DNA of 64,000 nucleotides from NCBI GenBank assembly GCA_018894105.1, contig CM032133.1:9438501-9502500 (forward strand), given 5' to 3'. The notes below the pieces were generated by a model. It was not told the origin of the DNA. It ran no database searches and saw only the letters and a program-made list of their open reading frames with translations. This stretch comes from Jacaranda mimosifolia (lineage: Eukaryota; Streptophyta; Magnoliopsida; Lamiales; Bignoniaceae). This document shows, in pieces, positions 45,031 through 54,940 of the stretch. A program made the position numbers and the translations under genes. Each line of letters starts with the position of its first letter. Position 1 is the stretch's first letter.

Positions 45031-45560
45031 TTAGTAGTTCACCGCCGTTAATAAGGCATATCCCCGAAAGGTTATAAGCACATCGAAAAAGCTCATTATG
45101 GAATATACCATGTCCAACAAGGTATGGTTTCTTCTCTCGGCTACTCCATTGTGCTGGGGTGTGCTGGGTGGAGTCCATTGAGAGATAATCCCATCATCCT
45201 TTGGATAATCCAAGAATTCAGTGCTCAAATATTCTCTCCCTTGATCCAATCTAAGAGCTGTAATACTTAGCCCCAATTGCTTTTCCACTTCACTCCTGTA
45301 CTCTTTGAATTTTGCAATGGCTTCGGATTTGTTCTTCATAAGAAACACATGTCCGATTCGACTATAGTCATTGGTGAAGGTGATGAAGTAGGAATAGTCT
45401 CCTCTCCCACTAACTCTTAGTAGTCCACAAACATCCATATGGATCAAATCCAATAGACTTGTGGAGCGCTCCGTTTGTCCTACAAAGGGAGCCTTCGTCA
45501 TTTTTTCCTTTAAACAAGATTCATAGGTAGGAAAGTTCTCAATGCCATTAACATTTAGTG
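45031..45560 (-). pseudogene. Copia-2 integrase core
   Basis: Open at 45,501-45,031. The D-D-E residues are visible: Asp in LLDLIHMDVCG, Asp in LRLDQGREYLS, Glu in QHNGVAERRNHT. YFITFTNDYSRIGHVFLMKN lies between the first two. It is better preserved than in Copia-1. Flanking frames carry stops, so the polyprotein is broken on both sides. Confidence 0.85.
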
Positions 45561-45573
45561 CTTTGAGAGTTTC

Positions 45574-46065
45574 TCACTTGTTCATCCTATTTTTAGAGAT
45601 ATGCCTAAGTCTTGCATGCCATAAAATGGCATCTTCTTGGTTATCTAACTTTCTTTTAATTGATTGAATGTGCATTAGTGAAGGTTGAGAATTAAGTTTG
45701 TACAATCCGTTCATCAATGTACCTTGTACAATTAAAGAACCATTCTTTAATGTTTTCAACATTCCATCTGATATAGAAAAATCAAATCCTTCATTATTAA
45801 GAACGGGAATTGAAATAATATTCTTAACAAGATAAGGTACATAATAAACTGAATCAAGTACAATGCAAGCATTCCCTAAGTCCAACTTGATAATGCCTTG
45901 GAAAGTGGCCGCAACTTTTGCTCTATTTCCTAAGCGGAGGATCATATCCCCTTCACGAAGACTCCTTCTTCTTTCTATCCCCCGTAATGAATTACAAAGG
46001 TGAGAACAGCATACGGTATCAAATACCCATGTGGAAGTCATCATGTGCACTTCCATAAAGTACAT
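45574..46065 (-). pseudogene. Copia-2 protease and pre-integrase zinc region
   Basis: Open for 163 codons. The protease motif reads STWVFDTVCCSHLC, with Val where the active site has Gly (D-T-G). Then RRSLREGDMILRLGNRAKV, ACIVLDSVYYVPYLVKNIIS, FSISDGMLKTLKNGSL, and the pre-integrase segment ILWHARLRHISKNRM. The protease is probably inactive. Confidence 0.85.
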
Positions 46066-46886
46066 ACCCTTCTCAAGGGTTGCAAGGTAAGCTTTGCAAT
46101 TTCTCTTCTAATGCCCATTCTCGCCACAATGGAAACAACTAGCTTTAGTTTTAGCCTTCTTCTTAACCCTCATAGAACTCTTCTTAGGTTGCTTCCATTT
46201 CGATGAAGAACTTTTCTTCCTCTTACCTTATTTTCTAGGACCCCTAGGGCCCTTTGACTTGGAAGATGATGCAAGCATAAGGGGCTTCTCCTTTCTCATA
46301 GTCATCTCCGCAGCCACAAGCAGGTTGACCAACTCATTAATCATAGCTTCTTGCTTGGACATATTGAACTTCATAAGGAATTGGTCCTACTATAGTGGTA
46401 ATGACTATAGGATCAAATCCACGTAAAGGTCGTTGTCTATGACCACATCTAACTATCCAAGCTTCTCGATGAGTCCAATCATCTTGAGGTCGTGGTCATG
46501 GACATTGGACCCTTCACTCATCTTTGTCCTAAAGAGCTCCTTGGATAAAGCAAACCTTTCGTGTCTATTTTGTATACCACGCAACTCTTGTAACTGTACA
46601 TAGATCTCTGAAGCATGTTTCATGTGTTCATGTGACTTTTGGAGCTCATTGGACATGGAGGCCATCATGATATATCTAACTTGTAGATCATCATTTACAA
46701 ATTTCATGAACATTTAATGTTGTTGGCAGTGGCATCATCACCAAATGTGTCCAAGGGACTTTGATCAAGGATATAAGTCCATTTTTTAGAGTCAAGAATT
46801 ATTTTAAGGTTTCTCAACCAATCTTGGAAATTAGGCCTAGTGAGTTTATTGGTTTCCAAAATTGATGCGAGTAGATTCTTAGCCAT
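46066..46886 (-). pseudogene. Copia-2 gag
   Basis: ATG at 46,886: MAKNLLASILETNKLTRPNF, QDWLRNLKIILDSKKWTYIL. A slip at ~46,705 precedes MFMKFVNDDLQVRYIMMASM, SNELQKSHEHMKHASEIY and HDHDLKMIGLIEKLG. The zinc knuckle near 46,110 reads CGENGH*KRNC, a stop replacing a codon inside it. It is colinear with Copia-1 and Copia-4 gag. Confidence 0.85.
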
Positions 46887-47843
46887 TTTGTTTGAAGATT
46901 TTGAAAATCTACAAGAGGCGAAAAAAGAGTATAAACATGTTATTGAATTTGATATTTAAAAACATGTCATGGTCTTTCAAGTTTGTTTTCCTCCCACTAT
47001 TTTATCAAATTCTTCAGCCCCTAGAAGAATTCGGGAAATCATATTTCCTAGTGAAAATCAAGATCCTAAGGACTTGCAATTGGACCCTCATACGCGAGTG
47101 TCATCCACAACCAATTGAAAGGTGAGCAACTTTTGCTAATTGCATCTTATGTAACTCTTGATATATTTTTCCTTTTACTTTTCACATAGACCCACGTACC
47201 CGTGTGCCATCTATGGTACTAAGAATTAAGTCGCACCTACCAATCAATCTTTGACTTAAGACGGGCACCACATTATTCCCCCTCGTACACGAGTGCTAAT
47301 GTGTGAGCATTCCTAAGTCAAAGTGCATCTCATGCTAAGTGTACGCTCATAGCTTTCCTCCTAAGTGTGACCCCTATACACGAGTGCCATCACACAAAAT
47401 TGGTAGCATCATCATGGCATACACTATTGGTAGAAGGCTTGGATTAATTAAAACTCTTTTAATTTCTATCCATTTTGACTTGACATGCTATATCATCAAC
47501 ATGTTATATCAACATATAACATCAATTAATGCTAAATCAACATTCATCATTAATAGCTATAAATTAAAACATACTAATCATATGAATCAACTCCTATATC
47601 AACATATAACATCAATTAATGCTAAATCAATATTCAACATTAATAGCTATGAATTAAAACATACTAATCATATGAATCAACACTTAAAACAAATATTAGC
47701 ATACTTTTAATTCGTCAATCAAAGAGCCACATACAACATCATCCAAACACTCCAATCTATTATATGAATCAAGAATTTGGTGATTTTGATCTATCCATCA
47801 CACGAATCAATCATCAAAAATTCCAAATTTAAGCATGATTTAA
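46887..47843 (-). other. Copia-2 untranslated leader
   Basis: No coding signal. The four GAGTGCCAT-like words are present (~47,093, 47,197, 47,287, 47,377). A ~100-bp direct duplication (CATATAACATCAATTAATGC, then AAATCAACATTCATCATT) lies at ~47,513-47,595 and 47,598-47,685; the ORF across it is an artefact of the repeat. Confidence 0.6.
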
Positions 47844-47855
47844 GCTCTGATACCA
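47844..47855 (-). promoter_or_regulatory. Copia-2 primer-binding site
   Basis: The minus strand reads TGGTATCAGAGC, an exact complement to initiator tRNA-Met, two bases after the LTR end. Confidence 0.9.
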
Positions 47856-47857
47856 CT

Positions 47858-50057
47858 TGAAAGCAAGTAAGGCACTAGGATACAATTATTAAAAATTCAT
47901 AAGCTAAAATAAACTAGTGCTTACATGCTAACTACGATCAAATCATGCCTAAAATCCAGATTTAAATAGAGTGTTACCTTGAAATGCTAATATCTAAGGA
48001 GAAAGTGGTGAACTTTTCACCAATCTAGAATCTGCCAGAAACCATGTAGTAGAAAGGGAGCAATTTTTAACCTTATTAAAACTCATCCAAAATTCATGAA
48101 AAAAATATAGCAACCTATCATCACCTTATACAAAATATGGTAAAAAATTCAGATCAAAAATCTTTCTGGATCTCCCTCAAAAAATTTGCCAAATCGATGC
48201 TCTGCTTAAGTAGATCTCCAAACCATAGCAAACTAACCTATTCGTCTTTATTGATATGATCCACGCACCAATTGAAACTTCCAAACTTTCCTCACTATAA
48301 GATGGAATAAGGAAAGAGAATGACAATGGTGGAGGCCAATTTGAGGCAGGGAAGAAGAAGAAGAGAGCAAAGCTTTCAACACATGAATGCAAGTTTACAA
48401 GGTGTTTTTGAGGGAATTGTGAAAAGAATCTAATTCTTTCACACTTTTAGCAATGACCTATCCTCACACCCACTATATCTATATATAGGGTGAGGTTGGT
48501 GTGATGCCAAGTTGGCATCAAACCTTTCTCAAGGTGGGCGGCCAACTTGCATTGCCAATGTGGCAAATACAAATTCAAATCCAATTTAAATTTCATGTGC
48601 ATCTCAAATACATTTGAAATCTAATTTCACGCTAATTAAGATGCTAATTCAAATGAACATTTCATTTGAATTTTCCCTCCAAAATATATTCTTCCCATTA
48701 ATTAAATTAAATACTTTAATTTAATGAATTAACCTTTGACTTAACTCTTAAGTCAAACAAGCTTAATTTTGTTAAATTAACTCTTTAAGTTAACCAATTG
48801 ATGGTCACTTTGGCACCAAATAATTAACTCCTTAATTATTGGTCTAATTTAACCTTTTAATTAATTGATTAATTTAAGCCAAAATTGACCTTTAAATTGG
48901 ACACCTCAAAATTGGTCCACTAGGAGAAATTCTCGAGCTCTTAGAAAATTGCTCCATTAACTAGGAAGCTAATTGGCTTTTGTGTGGGAGCCAATAGGTT
49001 CTATAATTCATTGGACATGGGCTTACAACTACTTGTGACTTTTGAATATCATATATTCATTTTAGTTTAAAATACTTTTAAACTAATTGACTCAATTCAA
49101 TTAATCTCATTAATTGAAGAGTACCCAATCTCCATGATCGATGTCCAATCTCAAGCCCATGGAATCCAACTAACTGGACAAAATGAATGTTTTGGAGAAC
49201 CATTATAACTCTACGCTTACCATGCAAATATAGCCCTTTCGTCTCCTATCTCCCGAAAAAGGCCTAGGGCAAGATATTTGCCGACTCTCCAATAGCCTCG
49301 ATACTATGTCTCTATTCCCAATGTTTGATTCCCTTGTGTGACCTCTGCTTTGGAAAACTCCCTTTCCAAATTGTTACACTACCTTGCACAAGGATTTCTT
49401 TGAATTGATCATTATAAAATATATAGGAGATGCATTTGCCTTTCACAAAAGCGAGGAGTTGGATTCCATCTTGGATCTCACAAACCTCCATGCCAAGTAG
49501 TTCATACCCAACCTCAACCTGAAAGACCCGCTAAGTGGTTAACGAAGAGTCAAATTATGAGGACCAAACATAAAGTTACCATAGATCCTCATGTCAGAGG
49601 ACTAATAATATGCACTAGCGTAAGTTGGAGAATTTACCACTACCGAATTAACACTATGGCTATCTAATAGATTCTCCGGTAGGCCTTCAGTGCCTTGTTC
49701 TCTAACAAGCACCCACTAACATGCACATATATCTCATACAGTTGCTCATGGAATGAAGCAATATCCTATTCTTAGATTATGCATCATCAGTGCAAGTCTA
49801 TCTGGATCTTAGATGCCCTTCTTGTAAGATCCTATGAGTTGAAAGATTTAAGATCACGACCGTGTGAGACTCATTCCATGGTCATCAAACCAAGTCCCGC
49901 GGTCAAGAGTGATCCAAGGGCTTCATCCAAATGCAAGTGAAATGTTAAAGAGTCTAAGATAAAGATGGCCATATAAAGAATATCATTCAATCAAGATTGT
50001 ATTGCAAGGAAATAGTTTTACAAGGCCAATCTAATTGGCTTGCCGACACTATTCCAA
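47858..50057 (-). repeat. Copia-2 5' LTR (LTR-e)
   Basis: 2,200 bp. TATA region on the minus strand at ~48,473-48,489 (CTATATATAGATATAG) with the palindrome GGTGTGATGCC / GGCATCAAACC at 48,498-48,524. The outer end reads TTGGAATAGTGTCGGC on the minus strand, lacking the first two bases of the family start. Confidence 0.9.
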
Positions 50058-51638
50058 TAGGGACCTACTTCTTCATCACCTAAACTAAAAGAATAGGTCC
50101 ATAGGCAAGATCCTCATTCGATCATATAATCACATTTATACTAGTAACAATCTAAAATTGATGCTTAATCAGCTAAATTGGTAGCCTCAATAAAACATGC
50201 TAATAATGCCAATTTCGATAAAGGAATATAATCAGGTCCTTAATTATATAATTAACCTCATATCATTATCCCAAATCAAAGTAATAGCCCAATTATCTTA
50301 ATTAATCTAATTATTGTTACTTAGGTCTCAAATTCATAAAATTAAGGTTTTTAACACCTAATTCACTTATGTAACCAAAATTATCACATAATACACTAAA
50401 TCTAAGTCTGCTAAATGGTTAAAATAATACATGCATGGTTTAGAAGTCCAATTCTTATATCAATTCTTCATCTTCTTTGACATAATATAACATTTAGGGA
50501 ATTCTCTTACAATTAACTCAATTATTCCCAAAATTATCACGAAATCATGCCAATCCAGGTCTATTAAGCACATGTTTATCCATGCATGGTGCAAATATAT
50601 ACATAAGTCATATATCCGATTTCTAATCTTGCCACAATATAAGTTCTTGGAAGAAAATTCAAAGGATCCAAAGTTTAAATCTAAAGTTCCCAATTCCAAC
50701 TCTTTTACCCAAGACGTGCTTAACGAAGCCTCAAAATCCCAAGTCGAGAGCATCGCCATGATCATCACGACGAGTTGAAGAAACTATCCTAGCTCCACCG
50801 CTGCGCCGCCATCCGCCACTGTCAGAATTAATCCAAGCCACCACCAAAATGTGCCTTTCAACTCAACTAAGCAAACCCCCAAGTTAATCTTACCAAAAGC
50901 TGTTAGATTGCAACTCAATTGCCGCTTGAACATTGTTGGGTCTCCCTCGCTGCCATGTCAGTTTCTTCTAATTCTACTGCCAACATCGAGCCAAGCTTCA
51001 ATCCAAAGCTACCATGATGTTCACTGAGCTAAGCACTACTAGAACCACCACCCAAAACATAGCTTCCACCGATGGTGAAGTCATGTCCACCACCTCTGCC
51101 GCTGCTCCAATTTCGGTCTCAATTTTCCAGCAGCTCACCAATAATATCAGTCTGCATGTGGTATAGATGAGTTTCCGACAACGAGATGAACAATTTAGTT
51201 GGTTTGGTTTTCTATTTTGGGGTGTCGTCGGAGGTGATCACCAGAGGGGTTGATAGGAGGTTGAAGATGGTGTATGGTGAAATGCTGGGGGGAACTATAT
51301 ATAAAACTATCTTTTAAAAAATTCTGAATTGACCACCAAAACTTTACCCCAGCTTTCAATTAAATCTTAAAAGGTTCATCCATCTTCAATTTCAGTCCCC
51401 AATCTTCTTAGTGCCCCATATTCACCTAGTTGATATAAAATAATCCCACTTTGACTCTCAAAACTTTCCAAATGTTGGTCAATTAAGTCTTGTCAAATTG
51501 TGAAATGACCCCAAAACTTGCAAAATTATTACAATCAAGTTCTTTTTATTTATTTTTCAAGCCTTAAAATTTTACCAACCCGTACCTTGATTTTTAAATC
51601 CTTATTTTTCAAAAATAGAAAATTTTAGGGGTGTTATA
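50058..51638 (-). repeat. Gypsy-3 3' LTR, proximal piece
   Basis: It aligns with 56,763-57,691 of the other LTR, but keeps an extra ~640 bp (about 50,360-50,995) that the 5' LTR lost. On the minus strand it begins TATAACACCCC, one change from the other LTR's TGTAACACTCC. ORFs in it (50,460-50,778) are not coding. Confidence 0.85.
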
Positions 51639-51652
51639 GACCTTCCGCTCTT
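51639..51652 (-). promoter_or_regulatory. Gypsy-3 polypurine tract
   Basis: The minus strand reads AAGAGCGGAAGG just before the 3' LTR, the purine-rich site expected for plus-strand priming. Confidence 0.6.
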
Positions 51653-52450
51653 AAAAGAATCTGGTCCCCAAATTCTCATCTTAGTACTGTTCCGACTGGC
51701 AGAAAATAAGTAGATTCAGACAGTTGATCTACATTATCTCTTCATTACATTCCGCCAGGATTGCTTTTTCGAGTCCTGATACATCTTTTTGCCTCTCGAA
51801 TGTAGCATATGTCTTGACTTGTGTGCCTCATCTAATAATCTCTATTCCATTTCCTCCAAGCACTCATATTTTCTTATAAAATAGAAGAATACCTTGATCA
51901 CCAGTATTGGACTTAGACTCTCCAGAACTTCTGACTCTTTCCTTCTGTTTCATTATCCATATCTTATAGGTGTGAGGTTTTGTCGCCTTCATCCTGTAAT
52001 TCGGACTACACTTATCTCTGCAATTCTATTTGCTAGATTGTTTTCAACACAGCACCCATTCTTAGGCTTTCTAATGCTCCTGCTTCTAGTAAGTGAGCCA
52101 TCCCAGCCCTTGGGCTCAAGGTATTGGCCACTACATTTGCCTTTTCGGGTGATAGGTGTGGAAGAATTGTATCCTTCTAGCATTTTCATTCATCAACACT
52201 GTTTCATATTCAGGTCTACATTCTAGTCAAATGGTTGACCTTTTTGAGTTAATTTAACCAACGTGTTAGCTATTTTAGAAAAGTGTTGCACAAATCTTCA
52301 TTAATAGCCAACAAGACCCAGAAGATTGCGAACGTCAGTTACTTTTTCCAGTCTTTTCTAGTTGACTATCGCCTTTATCTTAGAGGAATCAACTTCACCC
52401 TATCTTGGGAGATGACATGCCCAAGAAAAAACATTTCTTTACTTAAAATC
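51653..52450 (-). pseudogene. Gypsy-3 pol remnants (RT end and RNase H junction)
   Basis: Minus-strand text at 52,440-52,270 reads FLGHVIS with EDLCNTF and TFAIFW-type remnants of the RT-to-RNase H connection. At 52,160-52,020 it reads KANVVANTLSPRAGMAHLLE, the usual end of the RNase H region. These pieces are close together, so most of pol has been deleted. Stops are frequent. The plus-strand ORF at 51,894-52,226 is a shadow. Confidence 0.65.
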
Positions 52451-54387
52451 TATAGTTGCTAAATGTGCATACTGTCACTTAATAGATCATTGAAACTATT
52501 ACAGCATCAACCAACTAGCAATGCGACAAATTCTCACTTGCATGATATTTACATTAAGAAGTAGTCAAGTGCAAACTTAACATGCTAGTCTTCATAAAAA
52601 TGCATATCATCACAAATAGTTAGCTACCGATTCACAAAAACTAAACATACTAGCTATAGTCGCGAACAACCCATTTGTTGCTCCTTAAGTTCCATCTGAG
52701 ACATTTAGTCAAAAATGTAAGAGATCAAATTCATTTATGACGTTCAAACAGTACCTCAACCAGTTGTTTCACTTTATCCTTGTGATATTTATAATTATCC
52801 TTCACTTATTTCGCCAACTATAGAATATATTAATTTCATTTCAAACCCAAAGTGTTTGTCAATCTTAGGCTGACCCAAAGCATATTTACCAGTGCATACA
52901 TAATCAACAAGAATTTCTCTTTTTCAACTCTTAAATGATATCTCTGTTTCATTTAAGTAATCACCATTTCAATAATCCTAAACATAAGCACAATAGTTTA
53001 TCCTTTGACTTAGTTCCCCAAAAGCATGAAAGGTCATTCTCATATACCAAATTCTCTTTATAAGCATATACGTATCGAGCTTTTTCTTAGTTGAGTTCAC
53101 CAATGTACTATTGATGTGGAAAATACCTGAATACACCATTAATACCAATTAAAAGAACCTCAAGAACTTTTGTACTCTGATATATTTTCTGGTCACGCTT
53201 GATTATCTATAATCTTGATAGAATCGTTTCCTTAATGTTCATGAGATCATAGCCTAAGCACATATGTAATATGGCTAGTTTCTCAATTTCTCAAACTTGA
53301 TGGATTTTGTCGAGCTCTTATTAATGTTCTACTAATCCTTATCGTGATGCAAGATGCCTCCTAAGAAAAAAAAAAAAGATACTTATTTCTTTTAGTCATC
53401 AAGTTACTTGATACTCTAGATGTCAGCATTTGGTCCAAACCCTTACATTTTACTTATCTAATCCTTTCAGTGATTGAGAGAGGTAAAACTCTAGAGATTC
53501 CTCATGGCTATCCTTTATATATTTTTTGTTGTACTTCTAATATCACTAACCTTATTTGCTAATCAATAGGGTTATAAGATCCGTCCTTCCACCACACTAA
53601 GTTTATACCACAAATCTTTCGATTTTCAAATCTACTAGCACTGGAGAAATAAGGCCTAATATCACCTTCAGTTCTTCCCACGAGATATTTCTAATATGAG
53701 CATCCTCAATTGCACCTTATTGCTTAGTCCAATTTCGCTTGTTTGATCTCTTTAATGATTTCTTATAACTCTATTGTTACCAACAACCAATATCCCGATA
53801 GCTATATCGTTCGAGTCACACCATACAAATTTATTCAATATTAATCTATTTGTATAATCTTTTAAATCATCAAATGCGACTTTGTTCAGGAGAACCTTTG
53901 CCTTATAATTTTAAAATCTCGCAAAGTATGTCTAAACATGAGTTATTTCTCCAAATTTCACCTTTTTGAAATGCAAAAAGCCCCATGCTTGACATTCTTA
54001 AATTATTGGATCATACACTAGTTGCCTTAAAAACGTAACCTCTAGTTATTGATTATTTCTTAATTTCTATAGCCTATTATCTCAATTTCCTATCTTTGTA
54101 TCTCTTGTCAACATAATCATAGCATCCATTCCATAACTGTATATGCGCGTCAAATACTCTTTTTCTTAATGGCATTCTATCTATCATATTTATCTTTCCA
54201 TTATGTCACCCTATATTTTTAGACACTGTTAGATTCTGATTTTTGCATAAGCTAAAACGTCACTCAGTCCTAATAGTCACGCATTTCTTGAATGTACTGC
54301 TACCCGCAATAATCCTTTTCCTACATACCCACATAATCAAATTTTCATCCGTAAGTAATTGGCAAAAATATATTTATCCCAATGTAA
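52451..54387. other. Decayed interior of Gypsy-3
   Basis: AT-rich sequence with no frame longer than a few dozen codons. By position it is the gag-to-RT part of Gypsy-3, but I cannot recognise domains. Confidence 0.5.
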
Positions 54388-54735
54388 TCACCTTCTAGCA
54401 CTATATATCTTTTTAGAATGATCCTTACTCGTCATTCTAAGTTCTCCTGGATCCTTCTCCATCTGGGCTCGTATAGCACTAAGTCCTTGCACGTAAGCCT
54501 CTGTTATCCTAACTTGTTCTCTTTCTCGTTCGATGTCTTCCATAAGCTTCTGCACAAGGTAGCCTTTAGAACCCAATATCGATTTCAAATGGGTTGACTC
54601 TGCTCAACTTTGCATGAGTGACTCAACCTATCCTTGAGTTCCTAACACATCCTTAGCAAGCTCGCTTTCTCTTGTTCTAAACCTCAATTCTTTCTTCTAG
54701 GAACTCCTTACTTCTTTCCTATGATTGCTAGCCAT
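54388..54735 (-). pseudogene. Gypsy-3 gag N-terminal remnant
   Basis: ATG at 54,735 (MASNHRKEVRSSRKKELRF) lies 190 bp after the primer-binding site. It continues past a stop into a charged helical stretch open at 54,588-54,388 (LVQKLMEDIEREREQVRITE, AQMEKDPGELR). Position and charge fit the start of gag, but no conserved gag core is visible. Confidence 0.45.
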
Positions 54736-54923
54736 CCCCTAATACAGAAATCACAAAATTCATTTCATTAACACTAGACTATTAAAATTTATTCCCAATT
54801 CCCTTGGATCCCATGAAACCTTCTAATATGTCCATAATTACCAAGATTTGTATCCTAACTAACTTGAACAAAAGTTAGCTATTAATCACAATAATGTTCA
54901 ACACCGAGGTCATCAATAACCTA

Positions 54924-54936
54924 GGCTCTGATACCA
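54924..54936 (-). promoter_or_regulatory. Gypsy-3 primer-binding site
   Basis: The minus strand reads TGGTATCAGAGCC, an exact complement to initiator tRNA-Met, four bases after the LTR end. It fixes the orientation of Gypsy-3. Confidence 0.95.
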
Positions 54937-54940
54937 CCTC

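Larger units (their letters stand above)
44500..50057 (-). mobile_element. Copia-2: truncated Ty1/Copia nested in the Gypsy-3 LTR
   Basis: The minus-strand order is 5' LTR (50,057-47,858), primer-binding site, leader, gag, protease, integrase, and the start of the RT region, cut at ~44,501. RT, RNase H and 3' LTR are gone. About 165 bp of Gypsy-3 LTR (equivalent to 56,598-56,762) is also missing at the site, so one deletion removed the 3' part of Copia-2 and adjoining host LTR. Confidence 0.85.

Noticed and set aside
47339..47710. 123-codon ORF with internal peptide repeats
   Set aside because: It is produced by a ~100-bp direct duplication in the Copia-2 leader, non-coding in the other copies.
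50460..50778. Opposed ORFs of 102 and 68 codons
   Set aside because: They lie in the segment of the Gypsy-3 LTR that is missing from the other LTR and show no domain or codon bias.
51894..52226. 110-codon plus-strand ORF
   Set aside because: It is the complement of the recognisable RNase H remnant of Gypsy-3 on the minus strand.
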